Shown piece after piece: positions 55,292-63,741 of a stretch of 64,000 nt of DNA. Origin of the DNA: Halorubrum sp. PV6 (GTDB taxonomy: Archaea; Halobacteriota; Halobacteria; Halobacteriales; Haloferacaceae). The number at the start of each line of letters is the position of its first letter. Position 1 is the first letter of the stretch. A program made the position numbers and the translations under genes. The DNA lies in NCBI RefSeq assembly GCF_003990725.2, contig NZ_CP030064.1, positions 930,001 to 994,000 of the forward strand, written 5' to 3'. The notes below the pieces were generated by a model. It saw only the letters and a program-made list of their open reading frames with translations, was not told the origin of the DNA and searched no databases.

Positions 55292-56667
55292 TGGCTTGCC
55301 TCTTTCGCCGCCCGTCGTCCCGCAACTACCCCGGTCGCGAGCGACACCCCGCTCGCGGACTTCTCGCGTGCCACGTCCGCGCCGCCGACGACGCCGCCGG
55401 CCGCGAAGACGTTCTCGTAGGCCGGCGCTCCGGCCGCGTCAAGCGCGCGCCCGTCCTCGTCGATTCGCACGCCGAACCGCGCGTACGGCTGGTCGCCGAA
55501 CGCGTCGTCGACGAACCACTCGTAGCGGTCCGCCGGCTGTTCGACGTGCAGCCCGAACGCGGGTTCGGTGACGCCCTCGCGGTCCGAGTCGAGCCCCTTG
55601 CCGACGAGGCCGCCGGTCGCGAGCACGAACGCGTCGGCGCCGTAGGGTGTCTCGCGGCCCTTCCGGTCGACCGAGACCGTCTCGATAGCGCCGTCAGACT
55701 GGGCCTCGATCCCGACGACCGGATTCCCGGTCTCGAACCGGACGCCCGCCTCGTCGAGAGCGTCGTACAGCCGGTCTTCGAGCCGGAGGCCCGGCAGGCT
55801 CGGCGGCCCCATCGGAATCTCGAACACGTCGGCACCGAGCCGGTCGGCCAACTCCTCGCGGACCGCTTCGCCGTGCTGATCGCCGAGGAACGCCGGGAAC
55901 CCGACGCGCTCGACGCGGTCGACGCCGCCCGCCTCGTCGACCACGTCGTGAAGATGCGGCGCGACCGCCTTCGCCAGCGCTTCGCGCGCCGGAACGCCGT
56001 CGATTTCCTCGTCGTGGTCGAGCGCCTTCGCGAGCCGGGTGATCTTCGTGTCCGCCCGGAACGCCTCGGCGAACTCGACTTCCGCGCCGGCGACGTCGAA
56101 GGGGACGCCCGCCGCCTCTAACCGGCCGGCGAAGGCGCGAGCGTCGTAGTCGGTGAGCGACCGGAACCCGACGATCAGGGTCGGGCGGTCGTCGCTCGCG
56201 ATGCCGGCCTCGGCGGCCGCCGGGTAGCGCGCCGTGGGTTTCACGCTCCCGCCGAACGTCGGGACCAGCGCGTTGCGGTCGGTGTGGCCCCCGCGATACA
56301 TCTCGCCGGTCAACTCGTCGAACAGGGACAGCCCGTCCCCGAGCGCGTCGGCGCCGACGGTCCGGTACGGGTGCGACTCGGGCAGCCGACCGATCGCCTC
56401 GAAGGGGTCCGCGAGCGGCCCCTCCGGGTCGGGCCAGTCGTCGGGGTCGAGCTCGCGACCCGCCGTCGGCGGCCCCTCGCGGAGCGGCTGTGCCGGCTCC
56501 GTGGCCGGCACGTATCCGAGCGCGTCTATCAGGCCGGACGCCTGTCTGAGCGTGCTCGACTTGTGGGAGACGAGGCGCACGTCGGCGCCCTCGCGGGCGG
56601 CCGCGGCGGCCGCGGTGATGGCTGCGAGCCCCCCGCCGACGACCAGTACGTCGCTATCTATCGCCAT
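55288..56667 (-). CDS. glpB: Glycerol-3-phosphate dehydrogenase subunit B
   Basis: This 459-residue flavoprotein subunit begins [20 protein letters not shown], a dinucleotide-binding fold, then shows [52 protein letters not shown] and a C-terminal [20 protein letters not shown]. It matches GlpB of the anaerobic G3P dehydrogenase. The ATG at 56667 overlaps the glpA end by 14 nt. Its stop overlaps glpC. Upstream in-frame codons are the glpA tail repeat in another frame and are not part of the gene. Confidence 0.93.
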   Translation of the reverse strand: MAIDSDVLVVGGGLAAITAAAAAAREGADVRLVSHKSSTLRQASGLIDALGYVPATEPAQPLREGPPTAGRELDPDDWPDPEGPLADPFEAIGRLPESHPYRTVGADALGDGLSLFDELTGEMYRGGHTDRNALVPTFGGSVKPTARYPAAAEAGIASDDRPTLIVGFRSLTDYDARAFAGRLEAAGVPFDVAGAEVEFAEAFRADTKITRLAKALDHDEEIDGVPAREALAKAVAPHLHDVVDEAGGVDRVERVGFPAFLGDQHGEAVREELADRLGADVFEIPMGPPSLPGLRLEDRLYDALDEAGVRFETGNPVVGIEAQSDGAIETVSVDRKGRETPYGADAFVLATGGLVGKGLDSDREGVTEPAFGLHVEQPADRYEWFVDDAFGDQPYARFGVRIDEDGRALDAAGAPAYENVFAAGGVVGGADVAREKSASGVSLATGVVAGRRAAKEASQ

Positions 56668-58495
56668 GGGACCCTCCGGTTGCCGCGTCGTCCGCTGCCC
56701 GGCCACCATCGGTGCTCGCGTCGTCTGCTGCCCGACCACCGTCGGTGCCCGCGTCGTTCGCTGCCCGGCCACCATCGGCCGCGGCCGCCCCGCTCTCGCC
56801 ACCACCTGAGCCGGGGGACGCACCTCCGGACCCGGTGTCGAACGCCGCGAAGTCGACGTCGGCGTCGAGGCCTGCCGGGTCGCCGTCGCGGTTCATCGTC
56901 GTCGCGTGCAGCAGGTGGTTCAACATCGCCTGCGAGAGCTGTCGACCCCACAGCGCGTGGCGCTGGCCCTTCCAGCGTTCCTGGTACAGTTCGTCCTCGG
57001 CGTCCCGGACGACCGGCTCCGGGTACTCCTGGGCCAACTCCGACGCGATCCGGTGCGTACAGAAGCCGCCCTGGCAGTTCCCCATTGAGGCGCGCGTGCG
57101 CAGGCGGACCGCGTTGAGGTCGCTGCCGGCCTCGTCGATCGCGTTCCGCACCTCCGCGCGGGTGACGCCCTCGCACTCGCAGACGACGGGGTTCGGGTCG
57201 GCAGTCGAGAGCACGTCGTCCGCTCGCGAACCGAGCCGCTGGCCCGAGCGCCGCGCGACCGGCGAGCGGAGCCCGAACTCGTCCATCAGCTCCTCCATCC
57301 GCGCCGGGCTCTCCGAGCCGGGAAGCGGCGCGTCGGCGGTGTCGCAGGTCGCCTCGTGGCCGAGCGTGTCACAGACGTGGTCGCTGATCGACTCGGCCAT
57401 CATGCGGTAGGTGGTGAGCTTCCCGCCGACGATGGTCGTCATCCCCGGCAGGTCGTCGCGGTCGCCGTGGTCCAAGAGGAAGTAGTCGCGCGTGATGTCG
57501 GTCGGGTCCTCGGTGCCGGTTCCCGGCGGCTCGTAGAGGGGTCGAACGCCCCAAAACGAGCGGAGCGTCCGGGCGTCTTTCAGCGCGGGCACCAGCTCGG
57601 AGAGCGTCTCGATCATGAGATCGACCTCCCAGTCCTCCTCGGGGTAGTCCTCGGGGTCGTCGACCTCCTCGTCAGTCGTGCCGAGGATACAGGCGGTCTC
57701 GTGTGGCACGACGATGTCGGCGTCGCCCTTCGGCCGACAGCGGTTGATCACGGTGTCGACCTGCCGGGTGTTCATCACCGTCATCACGCCCTTCGAGGGG
57801 CGCACCTCCACGTCGACGCCGGCCATCTCCCCGACGTTCCCCGCCCACGCGCCGGTCGCGTTGACGACGTGACGCGCGCGGATCTCTTCTTTCGTGCCGG
57901 GTTCGCGGTGGACTCGCTTGCCGGGGCCGGTCTCGTGTTCGATCTCGACGCCGACGACCTCGCCGTCCTCGACGAGCACGTCGGTCACCGGGGCGTGGGT
58001 CTCGATCCGCGCGCCGTGCTCGCGGGCGTCCGCGGCGTTGGAGACGCAGAGCCGGAACGGGTCGACCGCGCCGTCGGGCAACGCAATCGCCTTGTCGATG
58101 TCGCGCGCGAGGTACGGCTCGCGTCGCCGCGCCTCTTCGCCGTCGATGACCTCCGCCGGAATGTCGCACGCGCGGCACCCCTCCAGCTTCTCCTGGAAGT
58201 ACTCTTCCGAGTCCTCGGGACGCTTGACGAACATGCCGCCCGTCTCCTCGACGCAGTGTGCGGCGATGTCGCGGAGCACGCGATTCTCCTCGATACACTC
58301 TTTCGCGCTCTTCTGGTCCGACACCGCGTACCGCCCGCCGCTGTGTAAGAGCCCGTGCATCCGTCCCGTCGTGCCGTGCGTCAGATTCCCCTTCTCGACG
58401 AGCACCGTGTCGAGCCCCCGTCGAGCGAGGTCCCTGACGACGCCGCAGCCCGTCGATCCCCCACCGACGACGACGACGTCCACCTGTTGGTCCAT
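56654..58495 (-). CDS. glpA: Glycerol-3-phosphate dehydrogenase subunit A
   Basis: This 613-residue catalytic flavoprotein oxidises glycerol-3-phosphate to DHAP. It starts [20 protein letters not shown], with [40 protein letters not shown] and [20 protein letters not shown]-like [2Fe-2S] domain follows ([12 protein letters not shown] and GNCQGGFC). The last 55 residues are a low-complexity tail of three 11-residue repeats. The inverted repeat at 58494-58508 overlaps the start codon. The divergent neighbour is glpK. In Haloferax the equivalent gpdA1B1C1 operon is the main glycerol route. Confidence 0.95.
   Translation of the reverse strand: MDQQVDVVVVGGGSTGCGVVRDLARRGLDTVLVEKGNLTHGTTGRMHGLLHSGGRYAVSDQKSAKECIEENRVLRDIAAHCVEETGGMFVKRPEDSEEYFQEKLEGCRACDIPAEVIDGEEARRREPYLARDIDKAIALPDGAVDPFRLCVSNAADAREHGARIETHAPVTDVLVEDGEVVGVEIEHETGPGKRVHREPGTKEEIRARHVVNATGAWAGNVGEMAGVDVEVRPSKGVMTVMNTRQVDTVINRCRPKGDADIVVPHETACILGTTDEEVDDPEDYPEEDWEVDLMIETLSELVPALKDARTLRSFWGVRPLYEPPGTGTEDPTDITRDYFLLDHGDRDDLPGMTTIVGGKLTTYRMMAESISDHVCDTLGHEATCDTADAPLPGSESPARMEELMDEFGLRSPVARRSGQRLGSRADDVLSTADPNPVVCECEGVTRAEVRNAIDEAGSDLNAVRLRTRASMGNCQGGFCTHRIASELAQEYPEPVVRDAEDELYQERWKGQRHALWGRQLSQAMLNHLLHATTMNRDGDPAGLDADVDFAAFDTGSGGASPGSGGGESGAAAADGGRAANDAGTDGGRAADDASTDGGRAADDAATGGSHGDR
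56694..56792. repeat. 33-bp tandem repeat encoding the GlpA tail
   Basis: Three imperfect 33-bp units start at 56694, 56727 and 56760. On the minus strand they encode about three copies of the 11-residue unit [11 protein letters not shown] near the C-terminus of GlpA. The array ends just before the glpA-glpB overlap. Such in-frame repeats often vary in number between strains. Confidence 0.8.
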
Positions 58496-58508
58496 ACCTT
58501 TCAGGTAT
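58494..58508. promoter_or_regulatory. Operator-like inverted repeat over glpA start
   Basis: ATACCT-TTC-AGGTAT is a perfect 6-bp inverted repeat with a 3-nt spacer that overlaps the glpA ATG (58495-58493) and the probable leaderless transcription start. A minus-strand TATA-like TAAAGTAAAG lies at about 58521-58530. The position fits a repressor site, and GlpR of haloarchaea would be the obvious candidate (inference). Confidence 0.5.
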
Positions 58509-58888
58509 AGACCCCGTCCACTTTACTTTACCTCCTAGTGGGTGTCGAGCATAACTATCAGGGTCATTCAAGTTGAACAACGCTTTCCGGAATACGTTTG
58601 TTTATAAGTAATGTTTTTCTCTTGCTCGTTGAGACGGATTTTAACAGCAAGATTATTATGGTAGTACATTATGTTCACGAGTGGCGTGGTAGCTTCCGTG
58701 AAGATATGTCGCGGCGGCGGCGACAGGACCTCACCGATCGAGCCACGACGGCGCGCCCGATCGGTGGGCGGCCGGTTGCGGCGGTGTGACCGGCTGTTCG
58801 GGGGACACAACGGTCTCCCGGTCGGCGACTATCGTGCGGCTGTCGCCGGCGTCGCACGCGGACCAGCGCCACACGAGGGATCCAATAC
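58509..58888. other. Divergent glpA-glpK intergenic region with long glpK leader
   Basis: This 380-bp region holds the glpA promoter at its left end. An AT-rich island at about 58590-58680 contains a plus-strand TATA consensus (TTTATAAG, about 58600-58607). No TATA-like element is seen 25-30 nt before glpK, so glpK may have a leader of roughly 260 nt. No riboswitch or tRNA fold was recognised. Short ORFs here (for example 58671-58892) look random. Confidence 0.45.
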
Positions 58889-60421
58889 ATGACACAGTAT
58901 GTCGGTGCGATAGACCAGGGGACGACCGGTACCCGATTCATGGTGTTCGACCATGAGGGACAAGTCGTCGCGAACGCGTACGAACAGCACGAACAGATCT
59001 ACCCGAATCCGGGATGGGTCGAACACGACCCGATCGAGATCTGGGAAAACACGAAGCAAGTCGTTCTCGACGGCCTGGCGGACGCGGGCCTCGAAGCGAG
59101 CCAGCTCGAAGCACTCGGAATCACCAACCAGCGCGAGACGACGATCGTCTGGGACAAAGACTCCGGAAAGCCGGTCCACAACGCGCTCGTGTGGCAGGAC
59201 CGGCGGACGACGGACAGAGTCGAGGAGATTCAGGAGGCGGGCAAAGTCGAAGAGATCCGCGAGAAGACCGGACTGGAGTGTGACGCCTACTTCTCCGCGA
59301 CCAAGACCGAGTGGATCCTCGACAACGCGGAGCCGCTCAAGATGCAGAGCTCCCGCGGCGGCGACCTCCGTGACCGCGCTCGCGAGGGCGAGCTGCTCAT
59401 GGGGACCATCGACGCGTGGCTCATCTACAACCTGACGGGCAACCACATCACGGACGTCACCAACGCCTCCCGGACGATGCTGTACAACATCCGGGAGATG
59501 GAGTGGGACGACGAACTCTTAGACGAGTTCGACGTGCCCAAAGAGATGGTACCCGAAGTCCGGCCGTCCTCCGACGAGGAGTACTACGGCCACACCGACG
59601 CGGACGGGTTCCTCGGCGAAGAGGTTCCCGTCGCCGGCGCGCTCGGCGACCAGCAGGCCGCGCTGTTCGGACAGACCTGCTTTGATAAAGGCGACGCGAA
59701 GAACACCTACGGCACCGGCGCGTTCTACCTGATGAACACCGGCGAGGAGGCCGTCGCCTCCGACAACGGCCTGCTCACGACCGTCGGGTTCCAGATGTCC
59801 GGCGAGCCGGTCCAGTACGCGCTGGAGGGGTCCATCTTCATCGCCGGCGCGGCGATCGAGTTCCTCGAAGATATCGACCTCATCAACAACGCGGCCCAGA
59901 CCGCGGAGCTGGCCCGGTCGGTCGACTCGACCGACGGCGTCTACATGGTCCCGGCGTTCACCGGGCTCGGCGCCCCGCACTGGGACGGCCGCGCTCGCGG
60001 GACCCTCGTCGGGATGACCCGCGGGACGACGAAAGAACACATCGTCCGCGCGACGCTCGAATCGATCGCCTACCAGACCCGCGACCTCGCGGAGGCGATG
60101 GAGGCCGACTCCGGCGTCGAGATGACGAGCCTCCGCGTCGACGGCGGCGCGGTCAAGAACAACTTCCTCTGTCAGCTCCAGTCCGACATCATCCAGACGG
60201 ACATCGTCCGGCCCGAGGTCGACGAGACTACCGCGCTCGGCTCGGCGTACGCCGCCGGCCTCGCGGTCGGCTACTGGGACACCGTCGACGAGCTCCGCGA
60301 CAACTGGCAGGTCGACCGGGAGTTCTCCCCGGAGAAGGAGCAGGAAGACGTCGACAAGCTGTACGACCGCTGGGACGACGCGGTCGAGCGCTCCCTGAAC
60401 TGGGCCCAGGAGGAAGCCTAA
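58889..60421 (+). CDS. glpK: Glycerol kinase
   Basis: GlpK phosphorylates glycerol to glycerol-3-phosphate. The 510-residue FGGY-family kinase has the N-terminal GAIDQGTTGTRFMVF, ITNQRETTIVWDKDSGKP, YFSATKTEWILDN, AFTGLGAPHWDGRARGT and the C-terminal LRVDGGAVKNNFLCQLQSDI. Length and motifs are standard. It diverges from glpABC and is followed with no gap by a membrane protein, the layout of a glycerol uptake and oxidation block. A long untranslated leader is likely. Confidence 0.97.
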   Translation: MTQYVGAIDQGTTGTRFMVFDHEGQVVANAYEQHEQIYPNPGWVEHDPIEIWENTKQVVLDGLADAGLEASQLEALGITNQRETTIVWDKDSGKPVHNALVWQDRRTTDRVEEIQEAGKVEEIREKTGLECDAYFSATKTEWILDNAEPLKMQSSRGGDLRDRAREGELLMGTIDAWLIYNLTGNHITDVTNASRTMLYNIREMEWDDELLDEFDVPKEMVPEVRPSSDEEYYGHTDADGFLGEEVPVAGALGDQQAALFGQTCFDKGDAKNTYGTGAFYLMNTGEEAVASDNGLLTTVGFQMSGEPVQYALEGSIFIAGAAIEFLEDIDLINNAAQTAELARSVDSTDGVYMVPAFTGLGAPHWDGRARGTLVGMTRGTTKEHIVRATLESIAYQTRDLAEAMEADSGVEMTSLRVDGGAVKNNFLCQLQSDIIQTDIVRPEVDETTALGSAYAAGLAVGYWDTVDELRDNWQVDREFSPEKEQEDVDKLYDRWDDAVERSLNWAQEEA

Positions 60422-61507
60422 ATGAACGAGCTGCTCCTACAGATCCCGATCATCGGGATGGAGGTAGAGCCGTTCCTGCTGCTCCTCATCACCGCGCTGG
60501 CCGGCGGGGCGTTCGGCGCCGCCATCGGCGCGCTCCCGGCGTTCATCTTCACCGGGTTCGTCGTCTTCCTGGGTGAGGGGATCGGGATCCTCCAGCGCCA
60601 GATCGGCGCACTCGAGGTCATCCCGGCCGGCGAGCTCGCGGCCGGCATCACGGGCGTCATCGGCTTCGGTGCGATCACCGGGCCGCACATCGCCTTCGCG
60701 GGCGGTGTGGCCGCCTCGGCGTACGCCGGCAAGAAGTACCCGGACATGAACCCCGCCGACGCGGGCTACCACTTCGGGAAGGACATCACCTACGCGTTCG
60801 GTACGAAGCCCGACATCCTCGCGGTGGGTGCGGTCTTCGGCGTGATCGGCGTCCTCATCAACCGCGTCGCCGGCGGCCTCATCGCCATCGCCGGCGTCCC
60901 GGTCACCGACACCATCGCCCTGACCGTCGTCCTGAGCGCCTTCCTCGCGCGGGTCGCCTTCGGCTACCCGCTCGTCGGGAACCCGTTCGGCGACGGCCTC
61001 CTCGACATGTCGCCGTTCGAGCGCGACGAGCCGCACCCGAAGGCCGACGGCGGCGCTGCCGAACACGCCGGGCGACCGGCGACCGAGCCGTGGCTGCCGC
61101 ACCAGTACAAGTGGTCCGGCGTCACCGCCATCGGTCTCGTCGGCGGTATCCTCGGCGGCTACATCTGGATTCAGACGGGGAGCATCTTCCTCGGCTACGC
61201 GATCTCCGCGATCAGCCTGCTGTTCCTCCAGCTGGGCGTCGAGAAGATCCCGGTGACACACCACATCACGCTCATCGGCGCGGTCGGTGCCGTGGTGGTC
61301 GACCCCATCGCGGGCAGCGTCGTCGCGCTGCTCGCGGCCGGGGTGTTCGGTGCGGTCAGCGGCCTCATCGGTGAGGTCACCCAGCGGATGTTCTACGCGC
61401 ACTCCGGCACGCACGTGGACCCGCCGGCGATGGCCATCGCCATCGCGATGGTGCTGGTGGCTATCCTCTCCATCATCGGCGTCCTGCCGAACGCGGGATA
61501 CATCTGA
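60422..61507 (+). CDS. Polytopic membrane protein linked to glpK, candidate glycerol transporter
   Basis: This 361-residue protein has about nine or ten hydrophobic segments and many small residues; no NPA motifs of aquaglyceroporins are present. Distinct stretches include TGVIGFGAITGPHIAFAGGV, AGKKYPDMNPADAGYHFGKD and TQRMFYAHSGTHVDPPA. The ATG follows the glpK stop immediately, so the two are co-transcribed. In Haloferax the corresponding gene next to glpK has been called glpX and proposed as a facilitator; this is recalled, not checked. A glycerol transport role is inferred from position only. A stem-loop follows the stop. Confidence 0.75.
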   Translation: MNELLLQIPIIGMEVEPFLLLLITALAGGAFGAAIGALPAFIFTGFVVFLGEGIGILQRQIGALEVIPAGELAAGITGVIGFGAITGPHIAFAGGVAASAYAGKKYPDMNPADAGYHFGKDITYAFGTKPDILAVGAVFGVIGVLINRVAGGLIAIAGVPVTDTIALTVVLSAFLARVAFGYPLVGNPFGDGLLDMSPFERDEPHPKADGGAAEHAGRPATEPWLPHQYKWSGVTAIGLVGGILGGYIWIQTGSIFLGYAISAISLLFLQLGVEKIPVTHHITLIGAVGAVVVDPIAGSVVALLAAGVFGAVSGLIGEVTQRMFYAHSGTHVDPPAMAIAIAMVLVAILSIIGVLPNAGYI

Positions 61508-61510
61508 AGA

Positions 61511-61534
61511 CGGGATCGCACCGACGCGATCCCG
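61511..61534 (+). terminator. Hairpin after glpK operon
   Basis: CGGGATCGC (61511-61519) pairs with GCGATCCCG (61526-61534), giving a 9-bp GC-rich stem with a 6-nt loop, starting 4 nt after the operon stop. No strong T run follows, so it may act as a 3-prime stabiliser or a weak terminator. Confidence 0.5.
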
Positions 61535-61801
61535 CGACGCGGTCCGGCCGATCACCGACGGTCACGGCGTGGTACCACCACGCGGACCGAACGCCACCGC
61601 GGCGCCTCGTCGATCGGCGCGGCCGTTCCGAACTGCTTCGACCGCAGGCCAGTCGCCACGCGGTCGCAACGACACGACGCTGACGACCAAGCCGCCGGAC
61701 GAACCAATGACACGTCACACGCGATGCGGCCGACGGCCAGCGGGACCCGGTAGCGACCGCGATTCACGCGGGTTTTATTTCAATACGATGGAGGGACAGC
61801 C

Positions 61802-62968
61802 GTGAACATCGACGACCGGATCGAGCGACGGCTCGGCTACGACGTCGGGGCGGGGGTCCTCGTCGATATCGACGCCGTCTCGCCGGTGTCACACACCGAC
61901 TCGCCGGTGGGGCGGGGGCCAGCGATAGAGCGGCTCCTCGACCTCTTCGAGCCGGCGTTTTCCGGCTCGCTCCCCGCGGACGCCTACATCCACGGGCCGA
62001 AGGGGTCGGGGAAGTCGGCGATCACGTCGGCGCTTTTCGACGGGCTCTCGTCGCACAGCGGCCCGCAGCGAGCGATCCAGACCTCGACGCGGGCAGTCGA
62101 GCCGACGCCGCCCGGATTCGTGTACGTCGACGCCAGACACGCGTCGACGCGGTTCCGGCTCTATCACGCCGCGTTCGCCGCGGTCAGCGACGACACCGTC
62201 CCCGAACACGGAATCGGGACGGACGAACTGGTCGAGGCGCTGCGGGGCGCCGTCGACGCCCGCCACGACCTCGTCGTCGCCGTCGACCACGTGAACGAGC
62301 CGGAGACGCCGAGCGCGACGACCGTCGTCGAGTGGCTCTCCGCCCTCAGCGACCGGATCGTGCCGGTGTGTCTGGGACGCGACCCGCCGGACGATATCGA
62401 GTGGGAGCCGAACGAGACGGTCCAGTTCGAGCCGTACCGTCGCCACGTGCTCGTCGAACTCCTGACGAGTCGCTGTTCGACCGGCCTCGGGCGCGACGCG
62501 CTCACGCACGACCAGATCCGAGAGGTCAGCGAGTGGGCCGACGGCGACGCCCACGACGCGCTGGCGGCCATCGCCGGCGCGGCGATCACCGCGGAGCGCG
62601 CACGCGCCTCCACCGTGCGCCCGGAGGACCTCGATACGGGCATCGAGGCGGTCCCGCGTCCTGGGGTCGTCCTCGGACGAGTCCTCGCGCTCTCGGAGAG
62701 CCGCGGGCGACTCCTCTACGAACTCGTGCGGCTCTCCGACGAGGAGCGCGCCTCGGTGAGCGCGGCGACGGAGACGATCGCCTCGCGCGAATCGGTCGAC
62801 CTGTCGGCCTCGACGATCCGCCGGGTGCTCTACGAGCTCGCGGACACCGGGCTGCTCGAACGCGTGACCGCGAAGCGGAGCGACGGCAAGGGGCGACCGC
62901 CGAGCCGGCTCGTCCCGCGGTTCCCGACGCTCGTGTTCCGCGAGCTGTTCGACCGCCCGACGTGGTAG
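61802..62968 (+). CDS. Orc1/Cdc6-like AAA ATPase
   Basis: This 388-residue protein resembles archaeal Orc1/Cdc6: a short N-terminus, Walker A GPKGSGKS (65-72), an AAA core and a C-terminal winged HTH region (STIRRVLYELADTGLLERVT). It is divergent: the Walker B stretch VVAVDHVNEP keeps the Asp but has His where a catalytic Glu or Asp is usual, and sensor motifs are weak. It may be a regulatory or plasmid-type paralogue rather than an initiator. The start is GTG 61802, about 25 nt after GGTTTTATTT. No ORB-like repeats were found in the 294 bp upstream. Confidence 0.7.
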   Translation: MNIDDRIERRLGYDVGAGVLVDIDAVSPVSHTDSPVGRGPAIERLLDLFEPAFSGSLPADAYIHGPKGSGKSAITSALFDGLSSHSGPQRAIQTSTRAVEPTPPGFVYVDARHASTRFRLYHAAFAAVSDDTVPEHGIGTDELVEALRGAVDARHDLVVAVDHVNEPETPSATTVVEWLSALSDRIVPVCLGRDPPDDIEWEPNETVQFEPYRRHVLVELLTSRCSTGLGRDALTHDQIREVSEWADGDAHDALAAIAGAAITAERARASTVRPEDLDTGIEAVPRPGVVLGRVLALSESRGRLLYELVRLSDEERASVSAATETIASRESVDLSASTIRRVLYELADTGLLERVTAKRSDGKGRPPSRLVPRFPTLVFRELFDRPTW

Positions 62969-63050
62969 GGCGGCGGGCTGTTCCGCTTTTTTCCGGCCGC
63001 CGAACGGCCGCGAGCGCAAGACTGTTCGGCCCCGTCTGCGAATTTGGCGT

Positions 63051-63731
63051 ATGGTTCCGCCCCTCGCGCTGGATATCGACGGCACGCTGACGACGGCGAG
63101 CGGTCGGATCGACGCTCGCGTCTTCGAACTGTTGCCCGATTGGGACGCGCCGATCGTCTTCGCGACCGGGAAGTCGTTCCCCTACCCGGTCGCGCTGGCG
63201 CACTTTCTCGGCCGCGCGGAGACCGTCATCGCCGAGAACGGCGGCGTCGTCCACGTCGACGGCGAGACGACGGTCCTCGGCGACCCGACCGCTTCGCGGG
63301 CCGTCGTCGAGGCGTTCCGCGAGCGAGGCGGCGACCCGATCTGGGGGCCCGAAGACACGGTCAACCGCTGGCGGGAGACCGAGGTCGCGGTGTCGCTCGA
63401 CGCCGACGAGTCGCTGTTGCGCGCGGCCGCCGCGAGCACCGACGACGTAGAGGTCGTCGACACCGGCTACGCGTATCACGTCAAATCGACCGGCGTGAGC
63501 AAGGGCCGCGCGCTCGAACGGGTCGCCGACGCGCTCGGTCTCGACCCCGGCGCGTTCGTCGCCGTCGGCGACAGCGAGAACGACGCCTCGACGTTCGCGG
63601 TCGCCGGCGAGTCGTACGCGGTCGCCAACGCTGACGAGACCGCGCGCGACGCCGCGGACACCGTGGTGTCGGCGTCGTACATGGACGGCACCGCCGGCGT
63701 GCTGGCGGACCTCAGGAAACGAAGCGAGTAA
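63051..63731 (+). CDS. Phosphoglycolate phosphatase, archaeal HAD type
   Basis: This 226-residue HAD hydrolase has motif I LDIDGTLT (Asp8, Asp10), motif II FATGKSF, motif III Lys in VSKGRALERV and motif IV AVGDSENDASTF, with the Cof-like cap between. The archaeal TA0175-type enzyme dephosphorylates 2-phosphoglycolate. ENGGVVHVDG is also typical of the group. Sucrose-phosphatase-like substrates are possible, but the length and motifs favour phosphoglycolate phosphatase. Confidence 0.9.
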   Translation: MVPPLALDIDGTLTTASGRIDARVFELLPDWDAPIVFATGKSFPYPVALAHFLGRAETVIAENGGVVHVDGETTVLGDPTASRAVVEAFRERGGDPIWGPEDTVNRWRETEVAVSLDADESLLRAAAASTDDVEVVDTGYAYHVKSTGVSKGRALERVADALGLDPGAFVAVGDSENDASTFAVAGESYAVANADETARDAADTVVSASYMDGTAGVLADLRKRSE

Positions 63732-63741
63732 AAGGGGCGTC

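Noticed and set aside
58671-58892. A 73-residue ORF ending in an ATGA overlap with glpK
   Set aside because: Arg/Gly-rich, no recognisable motif, and the composition looks like random GC-rich sequence; kept only as a possible leader feature.
60422-61507. Aquaglyceroporin (GlpF) next to glpK
   Set aside because: No NPA motifs and too many helices for a MIP-family channel.
61560-61600. Origin recognition boxes near the Orc1-like gene
   Set aside because: Only one 10-bp palindrome (GTGGTACCAC at 61569-61578) is found; no repeated ORB-like elements or AT-rich unwinding element.
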